From NCBI GenBank assembly GCA_964017065.1, contig OZ024791.1:3233410-3297409 (forward strand): DNA of 64,000 bases, in the 5' to 3' direction. Under the pieces are notes generated by a model. The model saw only the letters and a list, made by a program, of their open reading frames with translations. It did not search any database and was not told the DNA's origin. The stretch comes from Haliclona indistincta (lineage: Eukaryota > Porifera > Demospongiae > Haplosclerida > Chalinidae). This document shows positions 37,180 through 51,136 of the stretch, in pieces. Position 1 is the first letter of the stretch; every line of letters begins with the position of its first letter. Both the position numbers and the translations under genes were made by a program.

Positions 37180-40100
37180 GGGTTTTGTGAAATCGCAGTG
37201 GGACCCCAATGGTGCATCCTTTGGGTTTTGTGAAATCGCAGTGGGACCCAAATGGTGCACCCTTGGGGTTTTGTGAAATCGCAGTGGGACCCCAATGGTG
37301 CACCCTTGGGGTTTTGTGAATTCGCTGTGGGACCCCAATGGTGCACCCTTGGGGTTTTGCGAATTCGCCGTGGAACCCAAATGGTACACCCTTGGGGTTC
37401 TGTGAATTTGCGGTGGGACCCCAATGGTGCACCCTTGTGGTTTTGTGAATTCGCGGTGGGACCCCAATGGTGCACCCTTGTGGTTTTGTGAATTCGCGGT
37501 GGGACCACAATGATGCACCCTCGGGTTTTTTTGAATTCGCGGTGGTACCCCAATGGTGCACCCTTGGGGTTCTGTGAATTCGCGGTGGGACCCCAATGGT
37601 GCGCCCTAGGGGTTTTGTGAATTCGCGGTGGAAGCCCAGTGGTGCACCCTTTGGGTTGTGTGAATTCGCGGTGGGAACGCAATGGTGCGCCCTTGGGGTT
37701 TTGTGAATTCGCTGTGGAACCCCAATGGTGCACCCTTGGGGTTTTGTGAATTAGCGGTGGGACCCCAAGGTGCAACCTTGGGGTTTTGTGAATTCGCGGT
37801 GGAACCCCAATGGTGCACCCTTTGGGTTGTGTGAATTCGCGGTGGGAACGCAATGGTGCGCCCTTGGGGTTTTGTGAATTCGCTGTGGAACCCCAATGGT
37901 GCACCCTTGGGGTTTTGTGAATTAGCGGTGGGACCCCAAGGTGCAACCTTGGGGTTTTTTGAATTCGCGGTTCGACCCCAAAGGTGCACTTTGGGGTTTT
38001 GTGAATTCGCATTGGAACCCCAATGGTGCACCCTTGGGGTTTTGTGAATAAGCGGTGGGACCCCAAGGTGCACCCTTGGGGTTTTGTGACTTCGCGGTGG
38101 GACCCCAATGGTGCACCCTTGGGGTTCTGTGAATTCGCGGTGGGACCCCAATGGTGCACCCTTGGGGTTTTGTGATTTTGCGGTGGAACCCCAATGGTGC
38201 ACCCTTGGGGTACCCTTGGGGTTCTGTGAATTCGCGGTGGGACCCCAATGGTGCACCCTTGGGGTTTTGTGAATTCAATGTGAGACCCCAATGGTGCACC
38301 CTTGGGGTTTTGTGAATTCGCGGTATAACCCCAATGGTGCACCCTTGGTGTGCCCTTGGGGTTCTGTGAATTCGCGGTGGGACCACAATGGTGCACCCTT
38401 GGGGTTTTGTGAATTCGCTGTGGGACCCCAATGGTGCACCCTTGGGGTTTTGTGAATTCGCAGTGGGACCCCAATGGTGCACCCTTGGGGATTTGTTAAT
38501 TCGCGGTGGGACCCCAATGGTGCACCCTTGGGGTTTTGTGAATTCTCGGTGGGACCCACCCTTGGGGTTTTGTGAATTCGCGGTGGGAGCCCAATGGTGC
38601 ACACTTGTGGTTTTGTGAATTCGCGGTGGGACCCCAATGGTGCACCCTTGGGGTTTTGTGAATTCTCGGTGGAACCCCAATGGCTCACCCTTGAGGTACC
38701 CTTGGAATTCTGAGAATTCGCGGTTGGACCACAATGATGCTCCCTTTAAGTTTTGTGAATTCGCGGTGGAACCCAAATGGTGCACCCTTCAGGTTCTGTG
38801 AATTCGCGGTGGGACCCCAATGGTGCACCGTTGGGGTTTTGTGAATTCGCTGTGGAACCCCAATGGTGCACCCTTGGGGTTTTGTGAAATCGCAGTGGGA
38901 CCCCAATGGTGCATCCTTTGGGTTTTGTGAAATCGCAGTGGGACCCTAATGGTGCACCCTTGGGGTTTTGTGAAATCGCAGTGGGACCCCAATGGTGCAC
39001 CCTTGGGATTTTGATAAATGGCAATGGGACCCCAACGTTGCACCCTTGAGGTTTTGTGAATTCGCAGTGGGACCCCAATTGTTCACCCTTGGGGTTTTGT
39101 GAATTCGCGGTGGGACCCCAATGGTGCACCCTTGGGGTTTTGTGAATTCGCGGTTGGACCCCAAAGGTGCACCCTTGGGTTTTGTGAATTCGCGGTTGGA
39201 CCCCAATGGTGCACCCTTGGGGTCTTGTGAATTTGCGTGGGACCCAAATGGTGCACCCTTGGGGTTTTGTGAATTCGCGGTGAGACCCCAATGGTGAACC
39301 CTTGGGGTTTTGTGATTTCGCGGAGGGATCCCAATGGTGCACCCTTGGGGTTTTGTGAATTCGCGGTGGGATCCCAATGGTGCACCCTTGGGTTTTGTGA
39401 ATTCGCGGTGGAACCCCAATGGTGCACCGTTGGGGTACCCATGGGGTTCAATGAATTCGCGTTGGGACCACAATGATGCACCCTTGGGGTTTTGTGAATT
39501 CGCAGTGGAACCCCAATGGTGCACTCTTGGGGTTCTGTGAATTCGCAGTGAGACCCCAATGGTGCGCCCTTGGGGTTTTGTGAATTCGCGGTGGGACCCC
39601 AATGGTGCGCCCTTGGGGTTTTGTGAATTCGCTGTGGAACCCCAATGGTGCACCCCTGGGGTTTTGTGAATTAGCGGTGGGACCCCAAGTTGCAAGCTTG
39701 GGGTTTTGTGAATTCGCGGTTCGGCCCCAAAGGTGCACTTTGGGGTTTTGTGAATTCGCATTGGGACCCCATTGGTGCACCCTTGGGGTTTTGTGAATAA
39801 ACGGTGGGACCCCAATGGTGCACCCTTGGGGTTCTGTAAATTTGCGGTGGGACCCCAATGGTGCACCCTTGGGGTTCTGTGAATTCGCGATGGGACCCCA
39901 ATGGTGCACCCTTGGGATTCTGTGAATTCGCGGTGGGACCCCAATGGTGCACCCTTGGGGTTTTGTGAATTTGCGGTGGAACCCCAATGGTGCACCCTTG
40001 GGGTACCCTTGGGGTTCTGTGAATTCGCGGTGGGACCCCAATGGTGCACTCTTGGGGTTTATTGAATTCGCTGTGACACCCCAATGGTGCACCCTTGGGG

Positions 40101-43100
40101 TTTTGTGAATTCGCGGTATAACCCCAATGGTGCACCCATGGTGTACCCTTGGGGTTCTGTGAATTCGCGGTGGGACCACAATGGTGCACCCTTGGGGTTT
40201 TGTGAATTCGCTGTGGGACCCCAATGGTGCACCCTTGGGGATTTGGTAATTCGCTGTGGGACCCCAATGGTGCACCCTTGGGGTTTTGTGAATTCGCAGT
40301 GGAACCCCAATGGTGCAACCTTGATGTTCTGTGAATTCGCGGTGGGACCCCTATCGTGCACCCTTGGGGTTTTGTGAATTCGCTGTGGAACCCCAAAGGT
40401 GCACCCTTGGGGTTTTGTGAAATCGCAGTGGAACCCCAATGGTGCACCCTTGGGGTTTTGTGAAATCGCAGTGGGACCAAAATGGTGCACCCTTGGGGTT
40501 TTGTGAAATGGCAATGGGACCCCAACGGTGCACCCTTGGGGTTTTGTGAAATCGCAGTGGGACCCCAATGGTGCATCCTTTGGGTTTTGTGAAATCGCAG
40601 TGGGACCCAAATGGTGCACCCTTGGGGTTTTGTGAAATCGCAGTGGGACCCCAATGGTGCACCCTTGGGGTTTTGTGAATTCGCTGAGGGACCCCAATGG
40701 TGCACCCTTGGGGTTTTGCGAATTCGCCGTGGAACCCAAATGGTACACCCTTGGGGTTCTGTGAATTTGCGGTGGGACCCCAATGGTGCACCCTTGTGGT
40801 TTTGTGAATTCGCGGTGGGACCCCAATGGTGCACCCTTGTGGTTTTGTGAATTCGCGGTGGGACCACAATGATGCACCCTCGGGTTTTTTTGAATTCGCG
40901 GTGGTACCCCAATGGTGCACCCTTGGGGTTCTGTGAATTCGCGGTGGGACCCCAATGGTGCGCCCTAGGGGTTTTGTGAATTCGCGGTGGAAGCCCAGTG
41001 GTGCACCCTTTGGGTTGTGTGAATTCGCGGTGGGAACGCAATGGTGCGCCCTTGGGGTTTTGTGAATTCGCTGTGGAACCCCAATGGTGCACCCTTGGGG
41101 TTTTTGAATTAGCGGTGGGACCCCAAGGTGCAACCTTGGGGTTTTGTGAATTCGCGGTGGAACCCCAATGGTGCACCCTTTGGGTTGTGTGAATTCGCGG
41201 TGGGAACGCAATGGTGCGCCCTTGGGGTTTTGTGAATTCGCTGTGGAACCCCAATGGTGCACCCTTGGGGTTTTGTGAATTAGCGGTGGGACCCCAAGGT
41301 GCAACCTTGGGGTTTTTTGAATTCGCGGTTCGACCCCAAAGGTGCACTTTGGGGTTTTGTGAATTCGCATTGGAACCCCAATGGTGCACCCTTGGGGTTT
41401 TGTGAATAAGCGGTGGGACCCCAAGGTGCACCCTTGGGGTTTTGTGACTTCGCGGTGGGACCCCAATGGTGCACCCTTGGGGTTCTGTGAATTCGCGGTG
41501 GGACCCCAATGGTGCACCCTTGGGGTTTTGTGATTTTGCGGTGGAACCCCAATGGTGCACCCTTGGGGTACCCTTGGGGTTCTGTGAATTCGCGGTGGGA
41601 CCCCAATGGTGCACCCTTGGGGTTTTGTGAATTCAATGTGAGACCCCAATGGTGCACCCTTGGGGTTTTGTGAATTCGCGGTATAACCCCAATGGTGCAC
41701 CCTTGGTGTGCCCTTGGGGTTCTGTGAATTCGCGGTGGGACCACAATGGTGCACCCTTGGGGTTTTGTGAATTCGCTGTGGGACCCCAATGGTGCACCCT
41801 TGGGGTTTTGTGAATTCGCAGTGGGACCCCAATGGTGCACCCTTGGGGATTTGTTAATTCGCGGTGGGACCCCAATGGTGCACCCTTGGGGTTTTGTGAA
41901 TTCTCGGTGGGACCCACCCTTGGGGTTTTGTGAATTCGCGGTGGGAGCCCAATGGTGCACACTTGTGGTTTTGTGAATTCGCGGTGGGACCCCAATGGTG
42001 CACCCTTGGGGTTTTGTGAATTCTCGGTGGAACCCCAATGGCTCACCCTTGAGGTACCCTTGGAATTCTGAGAATTCGCGGTTGGACCACAATGATGCTC
42101 CCTTTAAGTTTTGTGAATTCGCGGTGGAACCCAAATGGTGCACCCTTCAGGTTCTGTGAATTCGCGGTGGGACCCCAATGGTGCACCGTTGGGGTTTTGT
42201 GAATTCGCTGTGGAACCCCAATGGTGCACCCTTGGGGTTTTGTGAAATCGCAGTGGGACCCCAATGGTGCATCCTTTGGGTTTTGTGAAATCGCAGTGGG
42301 ACCCAAATGGTGCACCCTTGGGGTTTTGTGAAATCGCAGTGGGACCCCAATGGTGCACCCTTGGGATTTTGATAAATGGCAATGGGACCCCAACGTTGCA
42401 CCCTTGAGGTTTTGTGAATTCGCAGTGGGACCCCAATTGTTCACCCTTGGGGTTTTGTGAATTCGCGGTGGGACCCCAATGGTGCACCCTTGGGGTTTTG
42501 TGAATTCGCGGTTGGACCCCAAAGGTGCACCCTTGGGTTTTGTGAATTCGCGGTTGGACCCCAATGGTGCACCCTTGGGGTCTTGTGAATTTGCGTGGGA
42601 CCCAAATGGTGCACCCTTGGGGTTTTGTGAATTCGCGGTGAGACCCCAATGGTGAACCCTTGGGGTTTTGTGATTTCGCGGAGGGATCCCAATGGTGCAC
42701 CCTTGGGGTTTTGTGAATTCGCGGTGGGATCCCAATGGTGCACCCTTGGGTTTTGTGAATTCGCGGTGGAACCCCAATGGTGCACCGTTGGGGTACCCAT
42801 GGGGTTCAATGAATTCGCGTTGGGACCACAATGATGCACCCTTGGGGTTTTGTGAATTCGCAGTGGAACCCCAATGGTGCACTCTTGGGGTTCTGTGAAT
42901 TCGCAGTGAGACCCCAATGGTGCGCCCTTGGGGTTTTGTGAATTCGCGGTGGGACCCCAATGGTGCGCCCTTGGGGTTTTGTGAATTCGCTGTGGAACCC
43001 CAATGGTGCACCCCTGGGGTTTTGTGAATTAGCGGTGGGACCCCAAGTTGCAAGCTTGGGGTTTTGTGAATTCGCGGTTCGGCCCCAAAGGTGCACTTTG

Positions 43101-43810
43101 GGGTTTTGTGAATTCGCATTGGGACCCCATTGGTGCACCCTTGGGGTTTTGTGAATAAACGGTGGGACCCCAATGGTGCACCCTTGGGGTTCTGTAAATT
43201 TGCGGTGGGACCCCAATGGTGCACCCTTGGGGTTCTGTGAATTCGCGATGGGACCCCAATGGTGCACCCTTGGGGTACCCTTGGGGTTCTGTGAATTCGC
43301 GGTGGGACCCCAATGGTGCACTCTTGGGGTTTATTGAATTCGCTGTGACACCCCAATGGTGCACCCTTGGGGTTTTGTGAATTCGCGGTATAACCCCAAT
43401 GGTGCACCCATGGTGTACCCTTGGGGTTCTGTGAATTCGCGGTGGGACCACAATGGTGCACCCTTGGGGTTTTGTGAATTCGCTGTGGGACCCCAATGGT
43501 GCACCCTTGGGGATTTGGTAATTCGCTGTGGGACCCCAATGGTGCACCCTTGGGGTTTTGTGAATTCGCAGTGGAACCCCAATGGTGCAACCTTGATGTT
43601 CTGTGAATTCGCGGTGGGACCCCTATCGTGCACCCTTGGGGTTTTGTGAATTCGCTGTGGAACCCCAAAGGTGCACCCTTGGGGTTTTGTGAAATCGCAG
43701 TGGAACCCCAATGGTGCACCCTTGGGGTTTTGTGAAATCGCAGTGGGACCAAAATGGTGCACCCTTGGGGTTTTGTGAAATGGCAATGGGACCCCAACGG
43801 TGCACCCTTG
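37180..43810 (+). repeat. Tandem duplication of a 3.36-kb multi-unit segment
   Basis: 37180-40538 and 40539-43810 are near-identical at an offset of 3359 bp. The offset drops to 3358 after a 1-bp deletion near 41101, and to 3272 after loss of two 43-bp units near 43270. Diagnostic variants are kept in order, for example TGATAAATGGCAATGGG at 39012/42370, CAATGAATTCGCGTTGGG at 39449/42807 and the GACCCACCCTTGG short unit at 38551/41909. Part of copy 1 (about 37700-38900) also matches 36000-37200 at an offset of 1697. Low divergence indicates recent unequal exchange or replication slippage. Confidence 0.85.
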
Positions 43811-45547
43811 GGGTTTTGTGAATTCGCAGTGGGACCCCAATTGTGCACCCTTGGGGTTTTGTGAATTTGCGGTGGGACCCCAATGGTGCACCCTTGGGGT
43901 GTTGTGAATTCGCGGTGGGACCCCAATGGTGAACCATTGGGGTTTTGTGAATTCGCGGTGGGAACCCAAAGGTGCACCCTTGGGGTTTTGTGTATTCGCG
44001 GTTGGACCCCAATGGTGCACCCTTGGGGTTTTATGAATTCGCGTTGGGACCCCAATGGTGCACCCTTGGGGGTTTGTGAATACGCGGTGGAACCCAAATG
44101 GTGCACCCTTGGGATACCCTTGGGGTTCTATGAATTTGCGGTGGGACCCCAATGGTGCACCCTTGGGTTTTTTTGAATTCGCGTCGGGACCCCAATGGTG
44201 CACCCTTGGGGTTTTGTGAATTCGCTGAGGGACCCCAATGGTGCACCCTTGGGGTTTTGCGAATTCGCCGTGGAACCCAAATGGTACACCCTTGGGGTTC
44301 TGTGAATTTGCGGTGGGACCCCAATGGTGCACCCTTGGGGTTTTGTGAATTCGCTATGGGACCCCAATTGTGCACCCTAGGGGTTCTGTGAATTCGCGGT
44401 GGGATCCCAATGGTGCACCCTTGTGGTTTTGTGAATTCGCGGTGGGACCCCAATGGTGCACCCTTGTGGTTTTGTGAATTCGCGGTGGGACTACAATGAT
44501 GCACCCTCGGGTTTTTTTGAATTCGCGTTGGTACCCCAATGGTGCACCCATGGGGTTCTGTGAATTCGCGGTGGGACCCCAATGGTGCGCCCTTGGGGTT
44601 TTGTGAATTCGCGGTGGAACCCCAATGGTGCACCCTTTGGGTTGTGTGAATTCGCGGTGGGAACGCAATGGAGCGCCCTTGGGGTTTTGTGAATTCGCTG
44701 TGGAACCCCTATGGTGCACCCTTGGGGTTTTGTGAATTAGCGGTGGGACCCCAAGGTGCAACCTTGGGGTTTTGTGAATTCGCGGTTCGACCCCAAAGGT
44801 GCACTTTGGGGTTTTGTGAATTCGCATTGGAACCCCAATGGTGCACCCTTGGGGTTTTGTGAATAAGCGGTGGGACCCCAAGGTGCACCCTTGGGGTTTT
44901 GTGAATTCGCGGTGGGACCCCAATGGTGCACCCTTGGGGTTCTGTGAATTCGCGGTGGGACCCCAATGGTGCACGCTTGGGGTTTTGTGATTTTGCGGTG
45001 GAACCCCAATGGTGCACCCTTGGGGTACCCTTGGGGTTCTGTGAATTCGCGGTGGGACCCCAATGGTGCACCCTTGGGGTTTTGTGAATTCGCTGTGAGA
45101 CCCCAATGGTGCACCCTTGGGGTTTTGTGAATTCGCGGTATAACCCCAATGGTGCACCCTTGGTGTACCCTTGGGGTTCTGTGAATTCGCGGTAGGCCAC
45201 AATGGTGCACCCTTGGGGTTTTGTGAATTCGCTGTGGGACCCCAATGGTGCACCCTTGGGGTTTTGTGAATTCGCAGTGGGACCCCAGTGGTGCACCCTT
45301 GGGGATTTGTGAATTCGCGGTGGGACTCCAATGGTGCACCCTTGGGGTTTTGTGAATTCTCGGTGGGACCCACCCTTGGGGTTTTGTGAATTCGCGGTGG
45401 GAGCCCAATGGTGCACACTTGGGGTTTTGTGAATTCGCGGTGGGACCCCAATGGTGCACCCTTGGTGTTTTGTGAATTCTCGGTGGAACCCCAATGGCTC
45501 ACCCTTGAGGTACCCTTGGAAATCTGAGAATTCGCGGTTGGACCACT

Positions 45548-48500
45548 ATGATGCTCCCTTTAGGATTTGTGAATTCGCGGTGGAACCCAAATGGTGCACC
45601 CTTGAGGTTCTGTGAATTCGCGGTGGGACCCCAATGGTGCACCCTTGGGGTTTTGTGAATTCGCTGTGGAACCCCAATGGTGCACCCTTGGGGTTTTGTG
45701 AAATCGCAGTGGGACCCCAATGGTGCATCCTTTGGGTTTTGTGAAATCGCAGTGGGACCCAAATGGTGCACCCTTGGGGTTTTGTGAAATCGCAGTGGGA
45801 CCCCAATGGTGCACCCTTGGGATTTTGTGAAATGGCAATGGGACCCCAACGTTGCACCCTTGGGGTTTTGTGAATTCGCAGTGGGACCCCAATTGTTCAC
45901 CCTTGGGGTTTTGTGAATTCGTGTGGGACCCCAATGGTGCACCCTTGGGGTTTTGTGAATTCGCGGTTGGACCCCAAAGGTGCACCCTTGGGTTTTGTGA
46001 ATTCGCGGTTGGACCCCAATGGTGCACCCTTGGGGTCTTGTGAATTTGCGTGGGACCCAAATGGTGCACCCTTGGGGTTCTGTGAATTCGCGGTGAGACC
46101 CCAATGGTGAACCCTTAGGGTTTTGTGATTTCGCGGTGGGACAGCAATGGTGCACCCTTGGGGTTTTGTGAATTCGCGGTGGGACCCCAACGGTTCACCC
46201 TTGGGGTTTTGTGAATTCGCGGTTGGACCCCAACAGTGCACCTTTGGGGTTCTGTGAATTCGCGGTGGGACCCCAATGGTGCACCCTCTGGGTTTTGTGT
46301 ATTCACGGTTAGACCCCAATGGTGCACCCTTGGGGTTTTGTGAATTCGCGGTGGGACCCCAATGGTGCACCCTTGGGGTTTTGTGAATTCGCGGAGGGAC
46401 CCCAATGGTGCACCCTTGGGGTTTTGCGAATTCGCCGTGGAACCCAAATGGTACACCCTAGGGATACCCTTGGGGTTCTGTGAATTTGCGGTGGGACCCC
46501 AATGGTGCACGCTTGGGGTTTTGTGAATTCGCTATGGGACCCCAATTGTGTACCCTAGGGGTTTTGTAAATTCGCGGTGGGATCCCAATGGTGCACCCTT
46601 GGGGTTTTGTGAATTCGCGGTGGACCCCAATGGTGCACCCTTGGGGTTTTGTGAATTCGCGGTGGGACACCAATGGTGCACCCTTGGGGTTTTGTGAATT
46701 CGCGGTGGAACCCGAATGGTGCACCCTCTGGTTACCCATGGGGTTCTGTGAATTCGCGGTGGGACCCCAATGGTGCGCCCTTGGGGTTTTGTGAATTCGC
46801 GGTGGAACCCCAAAGGTGCACCCTTGGGGTTGTGTGAAATCGCAGTGGGACCCCAAAGGCGCACCCTTGTGGTTTTGTGAAATCGCAGTGGGACCCAAAT
46901 GGTGCACCCTTGGGGTTTTGTGAAATCGCAGAGGGTGCCAAACGGTGCACCCTTGGGGTTTTGTGAAATGGCAATGGGACCCCAACGGTGCACCCTTGGG
47001 GTTTTGTGAATTCGCGGTTGGACCCCAATGGTGCACCTTTGGGGTTTTGTGAATTCGCGGTGGGACCCCAATGGTGCACCCTTGGGGTTTTGTGAATTAG
47101 CGGGGGGACCCCTAGGTGCACCCTTGGGGTTTGTGAATTCGCGGTGGGATCCCAATGGTGCACCCTCGGGGTTTTGTGAATTAGCGGTGGGACCCCAATG
47201 ATGCACCCTTGGGGTTTTTGAATTCACGGTGGGACCCCAATGGTGCACCCTTGGGCTTTTGTGAATACGCGGTGGAACCCAAATGGTGCACCCTTAGGAT
47301 ACCCTTGGGGTTCTATTTATTGGCGGTGGGACCCCAATGGTGCACCCTTGGGGTTTTGTGAAATCGCTGAGGGACCCCAATGGTGCACCCTTGGGGTTTT
47401 GCGAATTCGCGGTGGAACCCAAATGGTGCACCCTGGGGATACCCTTGGGGTTCTGTGAAATCGCGGTGGGACCCCAAAGGTGCACTCTTAGGGTTTTGTG
47501 AATTCTCTGTGGGACCCCAATGGTGCACCCTGGGGGTTTTGTGAATTCGCGGTGGAACCCCAATGGTGCACCCTTGGGTTAACCATGGGGTTCTGTGAAT
47601 TCGCGGTGGGACCACAATGATGCACCTTTGCGGTTTTGTGAATTCGCGGTGGAACCCCAATGGTGCACCCTTGGGGTTCTGTGAATTCGCGGTGGGACCC
47701 CAATGGTGCGCCCTTAGGATTTTGTGAATTTGCGATGGAACCCCAATGGAGCACCCTTGGGGTTCTGTGAATTCGCGGTGGGACCCCAATGGTGCGCCCT
47801 TGGGGTTTTGTGATTTCGCGGTGAGACCCCAATGGTGAACCCTTAGGGTTTTGTGATTTCGCGGTGGGACAGCAATGGTGCACCCTTGGGGTTTTGTGAA
47901 TTCGCGGTGGGACCCCAACGGTTCACCCTTGGGATTTTGTGAATTTGCGATGGAACCCCAATGGAGCACCCTTGGGGTTCTGTGAATTCGCGGTGGGACC
48001 CCAATGGTGCGCCCTTGGGGTTTTGTGATTTCGCGGTGAGACCCCAATGGTGAACCCTTAGGGTTTTGTGATTTCGCGGTGGGACAGCAATGATGCTCCC
48101 TTTAGGATTTGTGAATTCGCGGTGGAACCCAAATGGTGCACCCTTGAGGTTCTGTGAATTCGCGGTGGGACCCCAATGGTGCACCCTTGGGGTTTTGTGA
48201 ATTCGCTGTGGAACCCCAATGGTGCACCCTTGGGGTTTTGTGAAATCGCAGTGGGACCCCAATGGTGCATCCTTTGGGTTTTGTGAAATCGCAGTGGGAC
48301 CCAAATGGTGCACCCTTGGGGTTTTGTGAAATCGCAGTGGGACCCCAATGGTGCACCCTTGGGATTTTGTGAAATGGCAATGGGACCCCAACGTTGCACC
48401 CTTGGGGTTTTGTGAATTCGCAGTGGGACCCCAATTGTTCACCCTTGGGGTTTTGTGAATTCGTGTGGGACCCCAATGGTGCACCCTTGGGGTTTTGTGA

Positions 48501-50355
48501 ATTCGCGGTTGGACCCCAAAGGTGCACCCTTGGGTTTTGTGAATTCGCGGTTGGACCCCAATGGTGCACCCTTGGGGTCTTGTGAATTTGCGTGGGACCC
48601 AAATGGTGCACCCTTGGGGTTCTGTGAATTCGCGGTGAGACCCCAATGGTGAACCCTTAGGGTTTTGTGATTTCGCGGTGGGACAGCAATGGTGCACCCT
48701 TGGGGTTTTGTGAATTCGCGGTGGGACCCCAACGGTTCACCCTTGGGGTTTTGTGAATTCGCGGTTGGACCCCAACAGTGCACCTTTGGGGTTCTGTGAA
48801 TTCGCGGTGGGACCCCAATGGTGCACCCTCTGGGTTTTGTGTATTCACGGTTAGACCCCAATGGTGCACCCTTGGGGTTTTGTGAATTCGCGGTGGGACC
48901 CCAATGGTGCACCCTTGGGGTTTTGTGAATTCGCGGAGGGACCCCAATGGTGCACCCTTGGGGTTTTGCGAATTCGCCGTGGAACCCAAATGGTACACCC
49001 TAGGGATACCCTTGGGGTTCTGTGAATTTGCGGTGGGACCCCAATGGTGCACGCTTGGGGTTTTGTGAATTCGCTATGGGACCCCAATTGTGTACCCTAG
49101 GGGTTTTGTAAATTCGCGGTGGGATCCCAATGGTGCACCCTTGGGGTTTTGTGAATTCGCGGTGGGACCCCAATGGTGCACCCTTGGGGTTTTGTGAATT
49201 CGCGGTGGGACCCCAATGGTGCACCCTTGGGGTTTTGTGAATTCGCGGTGGAACCCGAATGGTGCACCCTCTGGTTACCCATGGGGTTCTGTGAATTCGC
49301 GGTGGGACCCCAATGGTGCGCCCTTGGGGTTTTGTGAATTCGCGGTGGAACCCCAAAGGTGCACCCTTGGGGTTGTGTGAAATCGCAGTGGGACCCCAAA
49401 GGCGCACCCTTGTGGTTTTGTGAAATCGCAGTGGGACCCAAATGGTGCACCCTTGGGGTTTTGTGAAATCGCAGAGGGTGCCAAACGGTGCACCCTTGGG
49501 GTTTTGTGAAATGGCAATGGGACCCCAACGGTGCACCCTTGGGGTTTTGTGAATTCGCGGTTGGACCCCAATGGTGCACCTTTGGGGTTTTGTGAATTCG
49601 CGGTGGGACCCCAATGGTGCACCCTTGGGGTTTTGTGAATTAGCGGGGGGACCCCTAGGTGCACCCTTGGGGTTTGTGAATTCGCGGTGGGATCCCAATG
49701 GTGCACCCTCGGGGTTTTGTGAATTAGCGGTGGGACCCCAATGATGCACCCTTGGGGTTTTTGAATTCACGGTGGGACCCCAATGGTGCACCCTTGGGCT
49801 TTTGTGAATACGCGGTGGAACCCAAATGGTGCACCCTTAGGATACCCTTGGGGTTCTATTTATTGGCGGTGGGACCCCAATGGTGCACCCTTGGGGTTTT
49901 GTGAAATCGCTGAGGGACCCCAATGGTGCACCCTTGGGGTTTTGCGAATTCGCGGTGGAACCCAAATGGTGCACCCTGGGGATACCCTTGGGGTTCTGTG
50001 AAATCGCGGTGGGACCCCAAAGGTGCACTCTTAGGGTTTTGTGAATTCGCTGTGGGACCCCAATGGTGCACCCTAGGGGTTTTGTGAATTCGCGGTGGAA
50101 CCCCAATGGTGCACCCTTGGGTTAACCATGGGGTTCTGTGAATTCGCGGTGGGACCACAATGATGCACCTTTGCGGTTTTGTGAATTCGCGGTGGAACCC
50201 CAATGGTGCACCCTTGGGGTTCTGTGAATTCGCGGTGGGACCCCAATGGTGCGCCCTTAGGATTTTGTGAATTTGCGATGGAACCCCAATGGAGCACCCT
50301 TGGGGTTCTGTGAATTCGCGGTGGGACCCCAATGGTGCGCCCTTGGGGTTTTGTG
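45548..50355 (+). repeat. Tandem duplication of a 2542-bp multi-unit segment
   Basis: 45548-48089 is repeated at 48090-50355 with an offset of 2542 (2543 after an indel). Shared rare variants include ATGATGCTCCCTTTAGGATT at 45548/48090, CCCCAACGTTGCACCC at 45844/48386, GAGGGTGCCAAACGG at 46931/49473 and TTCTATTTATTGGCGG at 47311/49854. The junction at 48087-48090 reads GGGACAGCA|ATGATGC, joining two different unit variants. Copy 1 ends with an extra 215-bp duplication (about 47731-47880 and 47946-48090) that is missing from the end of copy 2. Confidence 0.88.
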
Positions 50356-51136
50356 AATTCGCTGTGGAACCCCAATGGTGCACCCTTGGGGTTTTGTGAA
50401 ATCGCAGTGGGACCCAAATGGTGCACCCTTGGGGTTTTGTGAAATCGCAGTGGGACCCCAATGGTGCACCCTTGGGGTTTTGTGAAATCGCAGTGGGACC
50501 CCAATGTGCACCCTTGGGGTTTTGTGAAATCGCAGTGGGACCCCAATGGTGCACCCTTGGGGTTTTATGAATTCGCTATGGGACCCCAATTGTGCACCCT
50601 AGGGGTTTTGTGAATTCGCAGTGGGATCCCAATGGTGCACCCTTGGGGTTTTGTGAATTGGCGGTGGGACCCCAATGGTGCACCCTTGGGATATTGTGAA
50701 TTCGCGGTGGAACCCCAATGGTGCACCCTTGGGGTACCCATGGGGTTCTATGAATACGCGGTGGGACCACAATGATGCACCCTTGGGGTTTTGTGAATTC
50801 GCGGTGGAACCCCAATGGTGGACCCTTGGGGTTCTGTGAATTCGCGGTGGGACCCCAATGGTGCGCCCCTGGGGTTTTGTGAATTCGCGGTGGAACCCCA
50901 ATGGTGCACCCTTAGGGTACCCATGGGGTTCTATGAATACGCGGTGGGACCACAATGATGCACCCTTGGGGTTTTGTGAATTCGCGGTGGAACCCCAATG
51001 GTGCTCCCTTGGGGTTCTGTGAATTCGCGGTGGGACCCCAATGGTGCGCCCCTGGGGTTTTGTGAAATCGCAGTGGGACCCCAATGGTGCACCCTTGGGG
51101 TTTTATGAATTCGCTATGGGACCCCAATTGTGCACC

